Assembly: GCA_028583605.1 (NCBI GenBank)
Contig: CM053326.1
Location: forward strand, 33,636,931-33,700,930
Direction of reading: 5' to 3'
Origin: Dastarcus helophoroides
Taxonomy: Eukaryota > Arthropoda > Insecta > Coleoptera > Bothrideridae
Length of the DNA: 64,000 nucleotides
Shown: positions 35,290-46,439 of the stretch, in pieces
How positions within the stretch are numbered: the stretch's first letter is position 1
How the letters are laid out: each line of letters opens with the position of its first letter
Translations under genes and position numbers: made by a program
The notes under the pieces: generated by a model
The model's database searches: none
The model's input: the letters and a program-made list of their open reading frames with translations, nothing else
Told to the model about the DNA's origin: nothing

Positions 35290-37164
35290 TGATTTGGAAA
35301 ATCAAAGCTTGAGGAAGTAAAATTAATATTCACATTCTGCAGAAAAACAATTATCTAATTCCACGTGGACGGAGTTGCGGCTAACAGGTAGTTTAAAATA
35401 AAAAAGTTAATACACTGCTTTCGGGATTATTTAACACAAGTTTGCAATATATGGCTTTAGTTGCACCCGTAACATGAGTATCGTTTCAAATTTGCAAATT
35501 CCTATTTTTTGAGAACTTGATCGAGATGTAGTTCATAACAGGACACAGTGCTGGTAAGTGGACGCTGCTTTATTTACATGGTGTTACTTTATGGCTACAA
35601 AATCATCGTAAAAAGTATTTTACAATGTAGTCGTACATAAAATGGTTCGATAGGCACTTACTTTCAATACATATTAGCACATTTAACTACCTTACATCAG
35701 TTTTAACTACGTATAGCATTGAAGATTTTTTTCTTAGTCGATAAAAGTAAAAGGTTCAGGGCCCTCTTTAGGTTCGGACGACAACAACTTAAGGTTAATT
35801 TCGAAATTTCAAGCTTTTGATTTCAAATTGTAAAAATTAAAATAATTATTAGAAATTTCGAGTTCAAGTACGAAAATTCTAAATCTTTGGGTCAAGTTTA
35901 AACCGCAGTTTCCAGAAATAAGTTGACAATTTTAATCATAAATTTGAAAGTTGAACGAAAAACATTTTCATTGTCATTAAATTTTTTGTTGAGATTTCAT
36001 TACTATTTGTGCTATAAATTTCTTAGTTTAGAGACTCTGTAACATGCTTTCGATTAAAAAAATGACGTTCCTTTTTACTAAGGGTCGCTGAATAGTCCTG
36101 ATTGTTGGAAATATCAGAATAAAAAGTTTTCCGACCTCTGCACTAGCTCGGATCCTTCCGTCTTTTAACGCAGCTTAAAAACTGAAAAAGGTGAACAAAT
36201 AAGTATCACATGAACCAAACTCTGCTCCTCTGCTGGGGATTTAGGGTAACAAAATTAGCGTGCTAGGAATAACTAATTTTGTTTTGTTGATATAAGATTA
36301 TACTTTATCAATTACTGCTTCTGATTCTAAGGCAAATAATGAAATTCCAGGAAATGGTTATGCCGGTCTATGTTTGCCAAATATATTATGTTGTTGTATT
36401 TAACATAAGGGTGTGTTTGAAATGCAAATTTATCAGTTAAATTATACCCAAAAGAACAAAATGCGAATGCTCCTATAGGAATGCAATTTATAGAAAGTGT
36501 GTTATTTTTCATATACTAACAGTAAATCAAACAGTATTTAATGATATCTCCTGCAATTAGAGTTGGAATGCTTTAACTTTCTGTAATTGATTTTGAATGA
36601 CCTAAGTGTCTGAGGCAGGTAGAAAGAAGTTACTAAACAATAGTTCTCAACACAAATCACGCATCCTGTAGGTGCCTTGTGGTTCTTAATCAAATAATTC
36701 TCAGTAGAAAGAATGTTCTACAAATGTCTATGATTACTGACTTTATATTTACCAAAATTAACAAATACATTTAGCAAAATTTTAGGAATGTATCTTCATT
36801 TCAGTGGACCATTTGGATGAGTGATGTTAACAGTCAACGAAATGTGGATCTCAACATCGGTGACTGAACATTCCATGTCAGATTATAATTCAAACTCTAG
36901 GCTTCCCAGTTTCCGGGATCGGGATTTCGAATATGGAATTTCGGGCTTCATGGAAAAAACTTCGGGAATTTGGGACTGGCTTCCAACTCCCGAATTATAA
37001 GTTATTTACTGTTCATTAATTAATAAATTGAAAAAGAGCATCTGAAAATATTTTTATTTACGTATTTTACGCATGTAGTTAATGTTATTAACAAAAAATT
37101 TAAGAATAAACAAATTATAGGTATCATTATATATACCCCCGTCATTATAACATTTTAAACATTG
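35290..37164. other. AT-rich intergenic DNA
   Basis: Less repetitive than the T-rich matrix, but no gene, RNA or element boundary could be supported. A GGGATCGGGATTTCG-type patch (36905-36985) resembles the patches at 33.0 and 33.7 kb. Confidence 0.45.
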
Positions 37165-37429
37165 CTGAGATAATAAGCCTTGTATATACGAATATATACA
37201 AGTTTATTACGATGCAATTGAAATCTAATTTCATTAGAATCTAATGAAAACCAGACTGCAATTGCAAAGTTCACGTAGATGAGGCAAAGCTTGTATCACA
37301 CGGGTTGCATTGCAACATCCATAGATACAAACGTCCTCGGCGTGACTTTACTTTCATCTAGTTTTGACAAATGACCAATTAAATGTTCTGTAATTAAACA
37401 ATTAAACGGGCTCAAAATTGAAAATATGT

Positions 37430-37492
37430 ACAACCGCAACCATAGACTAGTTTCGGCCTCCCTTGGCCTCATCAGCATGGTACGGTGGTTGT
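37430..37492 (-). ncRNA. Hammerhead ribozyme, type I, canonical core (unit 1)
   Basis: Minus strand, 63 nt: outer stem I ACAACC, internal loop, inner stem I ACCATG, core CTGATGA, stem II GGCC/GGCC with AAGGGA loop, GAAA, minimal stem III ACTAGT (self-complementary), C at the cleavage position, then TATGGT and GGTTGT closing both parts of stem I. Twelve stem I pairs and every invariant core base are present, with no extra base before stem II. Predicted cleavage is between 37445 and 37444. Confidence 0.85.
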
Positions 37493-37895
37493 ATAAACTT
37501 CCAACTTAAAGCCGTTAGTCAGTCATATAAGTACCCAAGAGAGTAAACCTCCATTGGATGACTTGTAACTGACTTTTAACTGTTTATTACGCAAACATTT
37601 TCACTACATGCTAATTGAAGCATTCTTCTCCGCTGAGATAATAAGACTTGAATATACGAATATATACAAGTTTATTACGATGCAATTGAAATCTAATTTC
37701 ATTAGAATGTAATGAAAACCAGTCTGCAATTGCAAAGTTCACGTAGATGAGGCAAAGCTTGTATCACGGGTTGCATTGCAACATCCATAGATACAAACGT
37801 CCTCGGCGTGACTTTACTTTCATCTAGTTTTGACAAATGACCAATTAAACTTTCTGTAATTAAACAGTTAAACGTGCTCAAAATTGAAAATATGT

Positions 37896-37958
37896 ACAAC
37901 CGCAACCATAGACTAGTTTCGGCCTTCCTTGGCCTCATCAGCATGGTACGGTGGTTGT
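37896..37958 (-). ncRNA. Hammerhead ribozyme, type I, canonical core (unit 2)
   Basis: Same fold as the unit 1 copy with one loop change (stem II loop AAGGAA). Predicted cleavage falls after position 37911 reading on the minus strand, so a transcript through both units would release a 466-nt RNA. Confidence 0.85.
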
Positions 37959-38008
37959 ATACACTTCCAACTTAAAGCCGTTAGTCAGTCATTATTTAGG
38001 CGAAAAAA

Positions 38009-38182
38009 ATGTTGCTAGCAGCACAAGAACACCTAATGTTGCTATTATCTTCCAAACGAAATTCTACTGCAGTACTAAATGTAATTGTTGATGAGCAGGC
38101 TCTTCTTGATTCCACGTTGGTCGATGAGACAGAAAGTTGTCATAACAATTATGTAAATGCATTTCCCACAAACCTCTAGTTT
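38009..38182 (+). CDS. Short open frame, 57 codons, unrecognised
   Basis: ATG frame reading MLLAAQEHLMLLLSSKRNST and ending VNAFPTNL. Its amino-acid composition is more protein-like than the low-complexity ORFs around it, and the DNA is not T-rich. No family is recognised; it could be an exon remnant or part of a decayed transposon. Low certainty that it is translated. Confidence 0.2.
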
Positions 38183-38717
38183 AAAATAAGGCCATTTCTA
38201 TTTTTACAATTCTTAAATTTTCTTTTGAATTTCCATGCATTTCCAAAGGTTTAAAATCTTTAGCAACCATCATATGGCTTCCTGAAATTTTCTCTTTCAA
38301 AGTTTTTTTTCACTAGTCAGTTTCGCTTTAGAAAAAAGGTATAATTTAACTTCACTGCTCTCACTTTCTTTTATAGTTCTTTTACTTTTAATTAATTTGG
38401 AAAGTTCTTACATATTTTTATAAAGTTTGTGATTATTTTTGAGATCTGATAAATGATACTGTTTTCTATTTTCTTCTATACGATTTCGCAAAGCTGCCTT
38501 CCAAATCTTTAACCAATGCACTATTTAACTTCCCAATTTCTTTAAATAAGAACTTAAAGTTGCATGGGTTTCAATTCGCTTTAACTATTAGTTTGATCGG
38601 TTCAAGAGAGTTGGAATCATTAGATTCCTCAAGTTCTCGATTTGGTCTTTAAATGACTTACTTTCCATTGTGGCATTCATTTTTTGATAGGTGGTAGACT
38701 GCGGCTTTCAGTAGTCC

Positions 38718-38733
38718 GAGGTAGTACTACCTC
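38718..38733. repeat. 16-bp perfect palindrome
   Basis: GAGGTAGTACTACCTC, upstream of the LINE remnant at 38880. Possibly part of its 5' UTR; no function can be read from it. Confidence 0.5.
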
Positions 38734-38879
38734 AGGTATCACTAGGAGGCGGTGAAATGATTCTTACATCATGTTTCCGTCTCACCTACTCACGTGTGTT
38801 CCTGTTATTCTTCTTTCCTCATCCTGTCCTTTTCCTTATTTTCTTTTCTTATCTACTCTGATTTAATTCTTGTAATTAT

Positions 38880-40700
38880 TAAAAACAAAGATCGTGCAAA
38901 AATTCCGGACGTAACCTACTTGCTTTGCCCTAATTACGACTTGCACACAAAGTTTCGACACAAGAGGGGAATTTGTGCTTTTACGCGAAGCGATCTGTCC
39001 TGTCAACGAGAAAAAACACTGGAATCTGCTGATCATGATGTGATTTGGCGAAAAATCTGCTCCAAAAGCAGAGTAATATTCATTAGTTTACTTTATCTGT
39101 CTCCAAACGATCCCTCATACAGACAGATCTTCTCTTATCTCTCCGTAACCTTAGATCATCTACAGACGAATTATTTCAAACGTTGAGGTTATCTTTCTCG
39201 GCAACTTCAACATACACAACATCCCCTGGTTAAGGTTTTCTTCCCGAACCGACGATGCGGGAAGGGTGGCAGAGGTTTTCGCCTTCACTTGTGGACTATC
39301 GCAATTAGTCGAGGAACCCACAAGAATTCTTGATGTAGATCCCCATCAAGCTTAATCTACTCGACCTTTTCCTCACAAATTATCCAAATTTGTATAAAAT
39401 CACTATGACATTGCCGCTTGGAAATTCTGATCAAAAGCTTGTAGCAGCCTCTCGTTCGCTTCATATACCGCCTCCTTCTCAGACACAGTCCCTTAGGATT
39501 TGGCTCTTTAACTCTGCTAACTGGGAAGAATTAAGAGACTTCTTTGCATCTTTTTTATGGCAAGAAGTCTGCTTTAACTCAGACAACCCCTTTTCAGTCG
39601 CCAAATCCATTATTTGAACTCTCCTGATTGGTATGAAATGCACAATTGCCCATTTCCAAAAAAAGTCTGCCTCCAGTAAATCTTGGTTCAGTAAAAAATG
39701 TGCTCGGGCTGCCTCCTGCAAAAATCACGCATATCGTCGTTGGCGAAATAATCTCTTAGTCGAGACTCGGATCACCTTTGCACGAAATTTTTGTAATAAC
39801 AGGTTATTAACGAGGCAAAAAGTGATTTGGATCGTAAAATGCGCCAAAGGCTTATTAACTGTCCAAACGATTTCAGGTTCTTTTGGGGATTTGCAAATTC
39901 GATTGGAAAGAATTTTGCATCTTCAAATTTTCCACCTTTACTCGATGACAACAATAATATTACGACTACTTTCAAGAAGAAGGCAGACCTGCTAGCTTTA
40001 ATGTTTGCTGAAAATTCTAATCTTGATTCTCGAAACGCAAAACCTCCTATTCTTCCCAAGATTGGCACTTCGTTGCCTGAAGTTGTTTTAGACAACGCAC
40101 AGTCAGGAAGATTCTCCTCGAGTTCGACACATCGAAAGCTTCGGCCTTGATGGTATCCCCGCTATTATTCTTAAGAGGTGCGCTCTACAGTGGACTCCTG
40201 TCCTAAGTAAATTGTTCAGACTCTCTTACAACAAAGGTGTAATATCTGGAAATGTGCTAGGGTGTAGCTTGTCCCTAAAAAAAGAAGAAAAAAGAATCTG
40301 GCTAACAACTACCGCCCTATGTCTTTGTTGCCCCTTATATCTAAAGTGATGGAAAATGTTATCAACATCGAGATTCTCAAATATCTGGAAAAGAATAGAA
40401 TCATCTCGGACAGGCAATACGGTTTCGGACAACAACGCTCAACTGGCGATCTATTGGCGTATGTTACTCATATCTGTAACTCAGTTATGGGAAAACATGG
40501 TGAGGCTAGGATTGTGGCATTGGATATTTCAAAGGGCTTCGACAGATCTCTTCTCGCCAAATTAACATCTTATAGTCAGTCTGTCATTTGGTATCCAGTT
40601 TTCTAGCTGACAGATCTCTTCAGGTCGTCGTCGATGGACAACTCATCCGAGACATTTGCTACTAATGCAGAGGTGCCTCAGGGGTCTGAGAATAATACAG
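38880..40700 (+). pseudogene. Jockey-like non-LTR retrotransposon with endonuclease and RT domains
   Basis: The longest copy of this family. An AP-endonuclease-type domain comes first (VIFISLLYLSPNDPSY, then FLGNFNIH and LDLFLTNYPNL-like pieces in shifted frames). Then come a linker (SRNAKPPILPKIG), NNYRPMSLLPLISKVMEN, YGFGQQRSTGDLLAY, IVALDISKGFDRSLLAKL and AEVPQGS. It breaks off right after the PQGS motif, so YADD and the 3' end are missing. Numerous stops and frameshifts. Plus-strand relative of 12236-12840 and probably of 30688-31960. Confidence 0.82.
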
Positions 40701-41659
40701 GGTCAGCGTAGGTGGCGCCCCCTATGATTTACTAGCAATCTGTTAGTAAATTAGAATTTTTCGACTAAAGAAACCCCCTTATGCTAAATTTTGTTGTCTA
40801 TATTGAAATGTGTTCAGTAGATATGAGAAAAAAATCAAAATTTTTTTGTTCAACTTTGGCACCCTGTATCTCCCTGAATATCAACTTTTAGTTTAAGGTA
40901 AATGAAGCTAATTTACGTTATTTTTATACGAAAAATCCAGTCTTGCTCTATGTACCATTACTTATGTTTCATGCTGTATTTTTGAATGTTGTTTTTTTTA
41001 CCTAATATCGACTTGTTCTCGAAATTACCACTTTGACTTTGTCTTTTTTTATTACATTTACACTTTTTCGAAATTTCGACATTTCGAAAGATTTTTTTAA
41101 GTTTGTCTCGTTTTCGAAATTTTGACTTTAATCTGCAAATTTGATCTGCCCAGTTCGTGTAGTTTTTAAGTGAAAATTCACATTACTCAGTCGGAAGGTT
41201 TGTTTGTCCAAGAATTTTTCAGAATGATTGTTGTCTCCCTTGGAAGAAATCCTGCATACCCCCATGTTAACTGTTGAAAATTAACATAATCTTTAAGATT
41301 TTGTGCTTTAAGCTCAAGGTAAGGTATCAAAATCGAGCACGACTGTCTAACAAGAATGTTGAATGACCTGTATATCCCTCGTGCATGTTTCGCATATTTG
41401 AAGGTAAAATTTCGTACATACGGAGTTAAAATTACCGTATTTTCATAAAAATTACCATACGATATTTTATAACCTGTTATTTGTCTTGAAAACTTTAATT
41501 CAGTGACTGAACACGTTAGACACGTATTAATACATTACACTTCAAAATTTTAAAAATGTTTACTTACTTCTTTTGAAGCAAAAAAATACAAAGACGTAGA
41601 AAGGACATCAATAAAAAAAATTAATCACGGAAATTTTGACTTTTTCTTTTCTAAATCCC
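40701..41659. other. AT-rich DNA between LINE and satellite
   Basis: ACAGGGT near 40693 and CACCCTGTATC near 40860 could be the ends of a short DNA element, but the match is only a few bases. Nothing else recognised. Confidence 0.35.
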
Positions 41660-41692
41660 GGGATTAAAGTCATTCATTTTGACTTTAATCCC
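41660..41692. repeat. Perfect 13-bp inverted repeat next to the satellite
   Basis: GGGATTAAAGTCA and TGACTTTAATCCC separated by TTCATTT, ending 18 bases before the array starts. Confidence 0.8.
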
Positions 41693-41710
41693 TTAATTTC
41701 GAAAAAAAAG

Positions 41711-44182
41711 TCGAAATTTCGAGTTTCAAGTCGAAATTTCGAGTTTCAAGTCGAAATTTCGAGTTTCAAGTCGAAATTTCGAGTTTCAAGTCGAAATTTC
41801 GAGTTTCAAGTCGAAATTTCGAGTTTCAAGTCGAAATTTCGAGTTTCAAGTCGAAATTTCGAGTTTCAAGTCGAAATTTCGAGTTTCAAGTCGAAATTTC
41901 GAGTTTCAAGTCGAAATTTCGAGTTTCAAGTCGAAATTTCGAGTTTCAAGTCGAAATTTCGAGTTTCAAGTCGAAATTTCGAGTTTCAAGTCGAAATTTC
42001 GAGTTTCAAGTCGAAATTTCGAGTTTCAAGTCGAAATTTCGAGTTTCAAGTCGAAATTTCGAGTTTCAAGTCGAAATTTCGAGTTTCAAGTCGAAATTTC
42101 GAGTTTCAAGTCGAAATTTCGAGTTTCAAGTCGAAATTTCGAGTTTCAAGTCGAAATTTCGAGTTTCAAGTCGAAATTTCGAGTTTCAAGTCGAAATTTC
42201 GAGTTTCAAGTCGAAATTTCGAGTTTCAAGTCGAAATTTCGAGTTTCAAGTCGAAATTTCGAGTTTCAAGTCGAAATTTCGAGTTTCAAGTCGAAATTTC
42301 GAGTTTCAAGTCGAAATTTCGAGTTTCAAGTCGAAATTTCGAGTTTCAAGTCGAAATTTCGAGTTTCAAGTCGAAATTTCGAGTTTCAAGTCGAAATTTC
42401 GAGTTTCAAGTCGAAATTTCGAGTTTCAAGTCGAAATTTCGAGTTTCAAGTCGAAATTTCGAGTTTCAAGTCGAAATTTCGAGTTTCAAGTCGAAATTTC
42501 GAGTTTCAAGTCGAAATTTCGAGTTTCAAGTCGAAATTTCGAGTTTCAAGTCGAAATTTCGAGTTTCAAGTCGAAATTTCGAGTTTCAAGTCGAAATTTC
42601 GAGTTTCAAGTCGAAATTTCGAGTTTCAAGTCGAAATTTCGAGTTTCAAGTCGAAATTTCGAGTTTCAAGTCGAAATTTCGAGTTTCAAGTCGAAATTTC
42701 GAGTTTCAAGTCGAAATTTCGAGTTTCAAGTCGAAATTTCGAGTTTCAAGTCGAAATTTCGAGTTTCAAGTCGAAATTTCGAGTTTCAAGTCGAAATTTC
42801 GAGTTTCAAGTCGAAATTTCGAGTTTCAAGTCGAAATTTCGAGTTTCAAGTCGAAATTTCGAGTTTCAAGTCGAAATTTCGAGTTTCAAGTCGAAATTTC
42901 GAGTTTCAAGTCGAAATTTCGAGTTTCAAGTCGAAATTTCGAGTTTCAAGTCGAAATTTCGAGTTTCAAGTCGAAATTTCGAGTTTCAAGTCGAAATTTC
43001 GAGTTTCAAGTCGAAATTTCGAGTTTCAAGTCGAAATTTCGAGTTTCAAGTCGAAATTTCGAGTTTCAAGTCGAAATTTCGAGTTTCAAGTCGAAATTTC
43101 GAGTTTCAAGTCGAAATTTCGAGTTTCAAGTCGAAATTTCGAGTTTCAAGTCGAAATTTCGAGTTTCAAGTCGAAATTTCGAGTTTCAAGTCGAAATTTC
43201 GAGTTTCAAGTCGAAATTTCGAGTTTCAAGTCGAAATTTCGAGTTTCAAGTCGAAATTTCGAGTTTCAAGTCGAAATTTCGAGTTTCAAGTCGAAATTTC
43301 GAGTTTCAAGTCGAAATTTCGAGTTTCAAGTCGAAATTTCGAGTTTCAAGTCGAAATTTCGAGTTTCAAGTCGAAATTTCGAGTTTCAAGTCGAAATTTC
43401 GAGTTTCAAGTCGAAATTTCGAGTTTCAAGTCGAAATTTCGAGTTTCAAGTCGAAATTTCGAGTTTCAAGTCGAAATTTCGAGTTTCAAGTCGAAATTTC
43501 GAGTTTCAAGTCGAAATTTCGAGTTTCAAGTCGAAATTTCGAGTTTCAAGTCGAAATTTCGAGTTTCAAGTCGAAATTTCGAGTTTCAAGTCGAAATTTC
43601 GAGTTTCAAGTCGAAATTTCGAGTTTCAAGTCGAAATTTCGAGTTTCAAGTCGAAATTTCGAGTTTCAAGTCGAAATTTCGAGTTTCAAGTCGAAATTTC
43701 GAGTTTCAAGTCGAAATTTCGAGTTTCAAGTCGAAATTTCGAGTTTCAAGTCGAAATTTCGAGTTTCAAGTCGAAATTTCGAGTTTCAAGTCGAAATTTC
43801 GAGTTTCAAGTCGAAATTTCGAGTTTCAAGTCGAAATTTCGAGTTTCAAGTCGAAATTTCGAGTTTCAAGTCGAAATTTCGAGTTTCAAGTCGAAATTTC
43901 GAGTTTCAAGTCGAAATTTCGAGTTTCAAGTCGAAATTTCGAGTTTCAAGTCGAAATTTCGAGTTTCAAGTCGAAATTTCGAGTTTCAAGTCGAAATTTC
44001 GAGTTTCAAGTCGAAATTTCGAGTTTCAAGTCGAAATTTCGAGTTTCAAGTCGAAATTTCGAGTTTCAAGTCGAAATTTCGAGTTTCAAGTCGAAATTTC
44101 GAGTTTCAAGTCGAAATTTCGAGTTTCAAGTCGAAATTTCGAGTTTCAAGTCGAAATTTCGAGTTTCAAGTCGAAATTTCGA
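41711..44182. repeat. 20-bp satellite array, 123 apparently identical units
   Basis: Unit TCGAAATTTCGAGTTTCAAG repeats from 41711 to 44170 with no difference that I can see, followed by a partial unit. The unit contains the perfect palindrome TCGAAATTTCGA. Because the unit has no stop in any plus frame, an 873-codon open frame runs across it with a 20-residue period; this is a by-product, not a gene. Such uniformity means very recent expansion, strong homogenisation or an assembly artefact. Confidence 0.95.
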
Positions 44183-44189
44183 ACATTTT

Positions 44190-45026
44190 CAGGAAATACG
44201 ATACAATCACATTTCTATACTTTTTACTCACTTCGTATAATATTCAGAATAAAATAACAATTGCAGCTCAATATTTGGAATTTTTAGAAAATTATGAAGC
44301 ATGCAGCTTCCTCTTTTAAAAAGAAATGATATGTCCATAAGAGGTATACCTAATATCCACTGATTTTGCTCAACAAAATGCAATTTAGTCTTTGTGGTAT
44401 TTTTTACGATATGGCCTCAAACATCCGGATAAGTTTTTTTAACAAAATATTTTATATGCTTGCTAAAAATAAATAAAAGTATGAACTCGCACTTTATCCT
44501 TTTAATTACATTATCGATCTGGTTGTTAAACTAACATGAAAAGTAATTTGCCCTCATCTAACAATAAGACAATAAAATCTCAAAAAACACGTACAATTAG
44601 TAAGCAATACAGCAGCTGTTTTTAGGCGAAACATCAATACCTTGAAATTACTCATTCATTTCATAGTATTTAGTTAATTATATGCATATAGAATACATAT
44701 TTCTATCAAAAATTATACATGAGATAAACACGTAATCGCTTCATTACGTTAAATAGATAACATTGTGAAAATTCATAGACGTCAGCAAAGCTAAAACTAT
44801 CACATGAAATATTAAGTATTTGTGTGTGGGTTAGTACTACGCCCTACGTTAAATCTCTCGCTCTGCTACTATACTTCTTACACAAAACTAAAGTAACAAA
44901 AATGTAATTATGTAGTAGTAATTTAAATATTTTTACCTTAAAAGATTTTTTATATTTTTATAACTGTAATATTAAATAGTGCTTTTGTAAGGCATGTTTC
45001 TTCATACATTGTTTTATTAAAACACT
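44190..45026. other. AT-rich intergenic DNA
   Basis: No gene or repeat boundary recognised. Confidence 0.45.
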
Positions 45027-45138
45027 ATCTGTTATCCGCGACTTCGTCGGCGAACTTGAAAAAATAGCTGCAAAACAACTGAATGAAAGTTTCAAAACAA
45101 TTTTTACAATTTAAATGAAATGTTAAATTAATTTTTAG

Positions 45139-45352
45139 CTAAGATAACAAGCCTTGTATATACGATTATATACAAGTTTATTACAGTGCAATGGAAATCC
45201 AATTTCATTAGGATCTAATGAAAACTAGATTGCAATTGCAAAGTTCACGTAGATGAGACAAAGCTTGTATCACGGGTTGCATCGCAACATCCATTGATAC
45301 AGACGTCCTCGGCGTGACTTTACTTTTATTTAGTTCGAATTGGTCATTTGTC
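45139..45352 (-). mobile_element. Retrozyme-like element, 5'-truncated and 5'-inverted, 14-bp target duplication
   Basis: Same sequence as the 362-bp units at 37.2-38.0 kb from CTAAGATAACAAGCCTTG to GACGTCCTCGGCGTGACTTT. The hammerhead half is missing (5' truncation on the minus strand). AAATTAATTTTTAG flanks it on both sides (45125-45138 and 45353-45366). The last 15 bases before the right duplication, AATTGGTCATTTGTC, are the inverse complement of a segment that continues the unit elsewhere. A 5' inversion of this kind is a known product of target-primed reverse transcription. Confidence 0.85.
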
Positions 45353-45663
45353 AAATTAATTTTTAGTTCGAATTGTAAGGCGGCAACGTAATATTAATGA
45401 AATCGATAATAGAGATGTCTATATGGTAATAGTTTGAGGAAACAAGAAGAGAGGCCGCTGTTAAAATAAAGATCATAAAGTTGGCTCTCTTACCTTTCTT
45501 TATGATTGTTTAGCATACATTCTATAAAAATATTATAAAAGTTACTAATTAATCTATTTGGATATAATATAATTTTAGGATGAAGAGTAGCCTACTAACT
45601 ATTCCGCAACGCAAGGAATGTCTATACCAATTTTGGTCAAAATTGCTTCAGTAATTGAGCCAT

Positions 45664-45822
45664 AAAATTGAAACACAGAAACTTCTATCTGAAGATGACA
45701 GCTTGGCTGTCGAAACGCGTTAGAGCAACCTATGTTGTGTTTTTAATCTTTCTTGGTTTCAGGGGACAAGTTCTGTGTTTCAATTTTTGAAGATAACCAA
45801 GGACCAGTCCGTTACATCAAAC
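45664..45822 (+). mobile_element. PLE1 3'-end element with 12-bp target duplication
   Basis: A 159-bp insertion flanked by TAATTGAGCCAT (45652-45663 and 45823-45834), splitting the SINE-like element. It starts with a 21-base inverted end (AAAATTGAAACACAGAAACT), then the plus-strand ribozyme and tail ending GTCCGTTACATCAAA. Confidence 0.92.
45683..45728 (+). ncRNA. Hammerhead ribozyme, PLE1 type
   Basis: CTGAAGA (45689-45695), T, stem II GACAGC/GCTGTC with TTG loop, GAAA, ACGCGT, T, AGAG. Stem I carries one mismatch (CTAT facing AGAG). Confidence 0.66.
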
Positions 45823-46079
45823 TAATTGAGCCATGGAAAAACCAACAAACAGGCAAACACACTTTCGCATTTACCCATCAACAAGGATATATGGATTAAA
45901 CGTAAAAATTCTGAGTAATATTTGATATAAATTGGAGTAAAGTTTTGAGTAATAAATAGCAAATATTCTAGTTTAAATTGAAACATTTTATTTTTTTTAT
46001 CAATAATTTGATTTTGAAACGAGTTTTCCAATAGAAGTAAAAATTTTGCAAAAGAAACTTTAGGAAAAATGTTTCTTTA

Positions 46080-46344
46080 CAGAAATTTCTACAGAAAAAT
46101 TGAAATTTCCACATTTTTACTATAATCTTTACCTTTTTTCGCAAAATTTCGCCAAATTTCGACGCCGCATCTCTTTTTAAAAAATAATACAGATATGTTT
46201 CAACAAATATGAACGAAATTTCTACAGAAAAATTGAAATTTCTACATTTTTATTGAAATTTTACTTTTTTTCGCAACATTTCGCCAAATTTCGACGCCGC
46301 ATCTCATTTTAAAAAATAATACAGATATGTTTCAACAAATGTGA
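46080..46344. repeat. Tandem duplication, about 132-bp unit
   Basis: AAATTTCTACAGAAAAATTG, CGCCAAATTTCGACGCCGCA and ATACAGATATGTTTCAACAA occur twice in the same order (46080-46213 and 46214-46344), nearly identical. Confidence 0.88.
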
Positions 46345-46439
46345 AATTTTGATCTTTTAATTTTTTTTAAATGTTACTTTTTAGAAAATTCGATTTTTTT
46401 CTCAAAATTGAATATTTCGCATTTTTATTAAAAATAGCT

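Larger units (their letters stand above)
37165..37993 (-). mobile_element. Retrozyme-like dimer: two 362-bp direct repeats, each with a hammerhead
   Basis: Unit 1 (37165-37526) and unit 2 (37633-37993) are nearly identical direct repeats separated by 106 unique bases. Each begins CTGAGATAATAAG and contains a 10-bp hairpin (CTTGTATATA/TATATACAAG, TTCG loop on the minus strand), GGTTGCATTGCAACATCC, CTCGGCGTGACTTTACTTTC, and near the other end a minus-strand hammerhead. There is no credible protein; the 60- and 80-codon minus ORFs merely read the repeat twice. Such LTR-like repeats with a hammerhead fit metazoan retrozymes or PLE terminal repeats. A 5'-truncated third copy is at 45139-45352. Confidence 0.75.
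45027..45920 (+). mobile_element. SINE/LINE-tail-like element, interrupted twice
   Basis: It begins TATCCGCGACTTCGTCGGCG and after two insertions reads AGAGTAGCCTACTAACTATT, then CCAATTTTGGTCAAAATTGC, CAACAAACAGGCAAACACAC and TTTCGCATTT. This order of phrases is one I associate with abundant insect SINEs and LINE 3' tails. The insertions are the retrozyme-like fragment at 45139-45352 and a PLE1 element at 45664-45822, each with its own target duplication. The family name is not certain. Confidence 0.55.

Noticed and set aside
37296..37944. Two similar minus-strand frames (60 and 80 codons) sharing ESKVTPRTFVSMDVAMQPV
   Set aside because: The similarity comes from the direct DNA repeat. The frames run through the ribozyme, differ in length and have no relation to known proteins.
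37141..37995. GTCATTAT on both sides of the dimeric retrozyme-like repeat as a target duplication
   Set aside because: The left copy is 16 bases away from the element edge defined by the 45-kb copy, and part of the right copy (GTCAT) belongs to the repeat unit itself.
40690..40875. Short DNA element bounded by ACAGGGT and ACCCTGT
   Set aside because: The inverted match is only about seven bases and the flanks show no duplication.
41711..44182. CRISPR array
   Set aside because: Units are contiguous 20-mers without spacers, and the setting is an animal genome.
41636..44257. 873-codon open reading frame with a 20-residue periodic protein
   Set aside because: It exists only because the 20-bp satellite unit has no stop codon on the plus strand; the flanking codons are low-complexity and nothing suggests translation.
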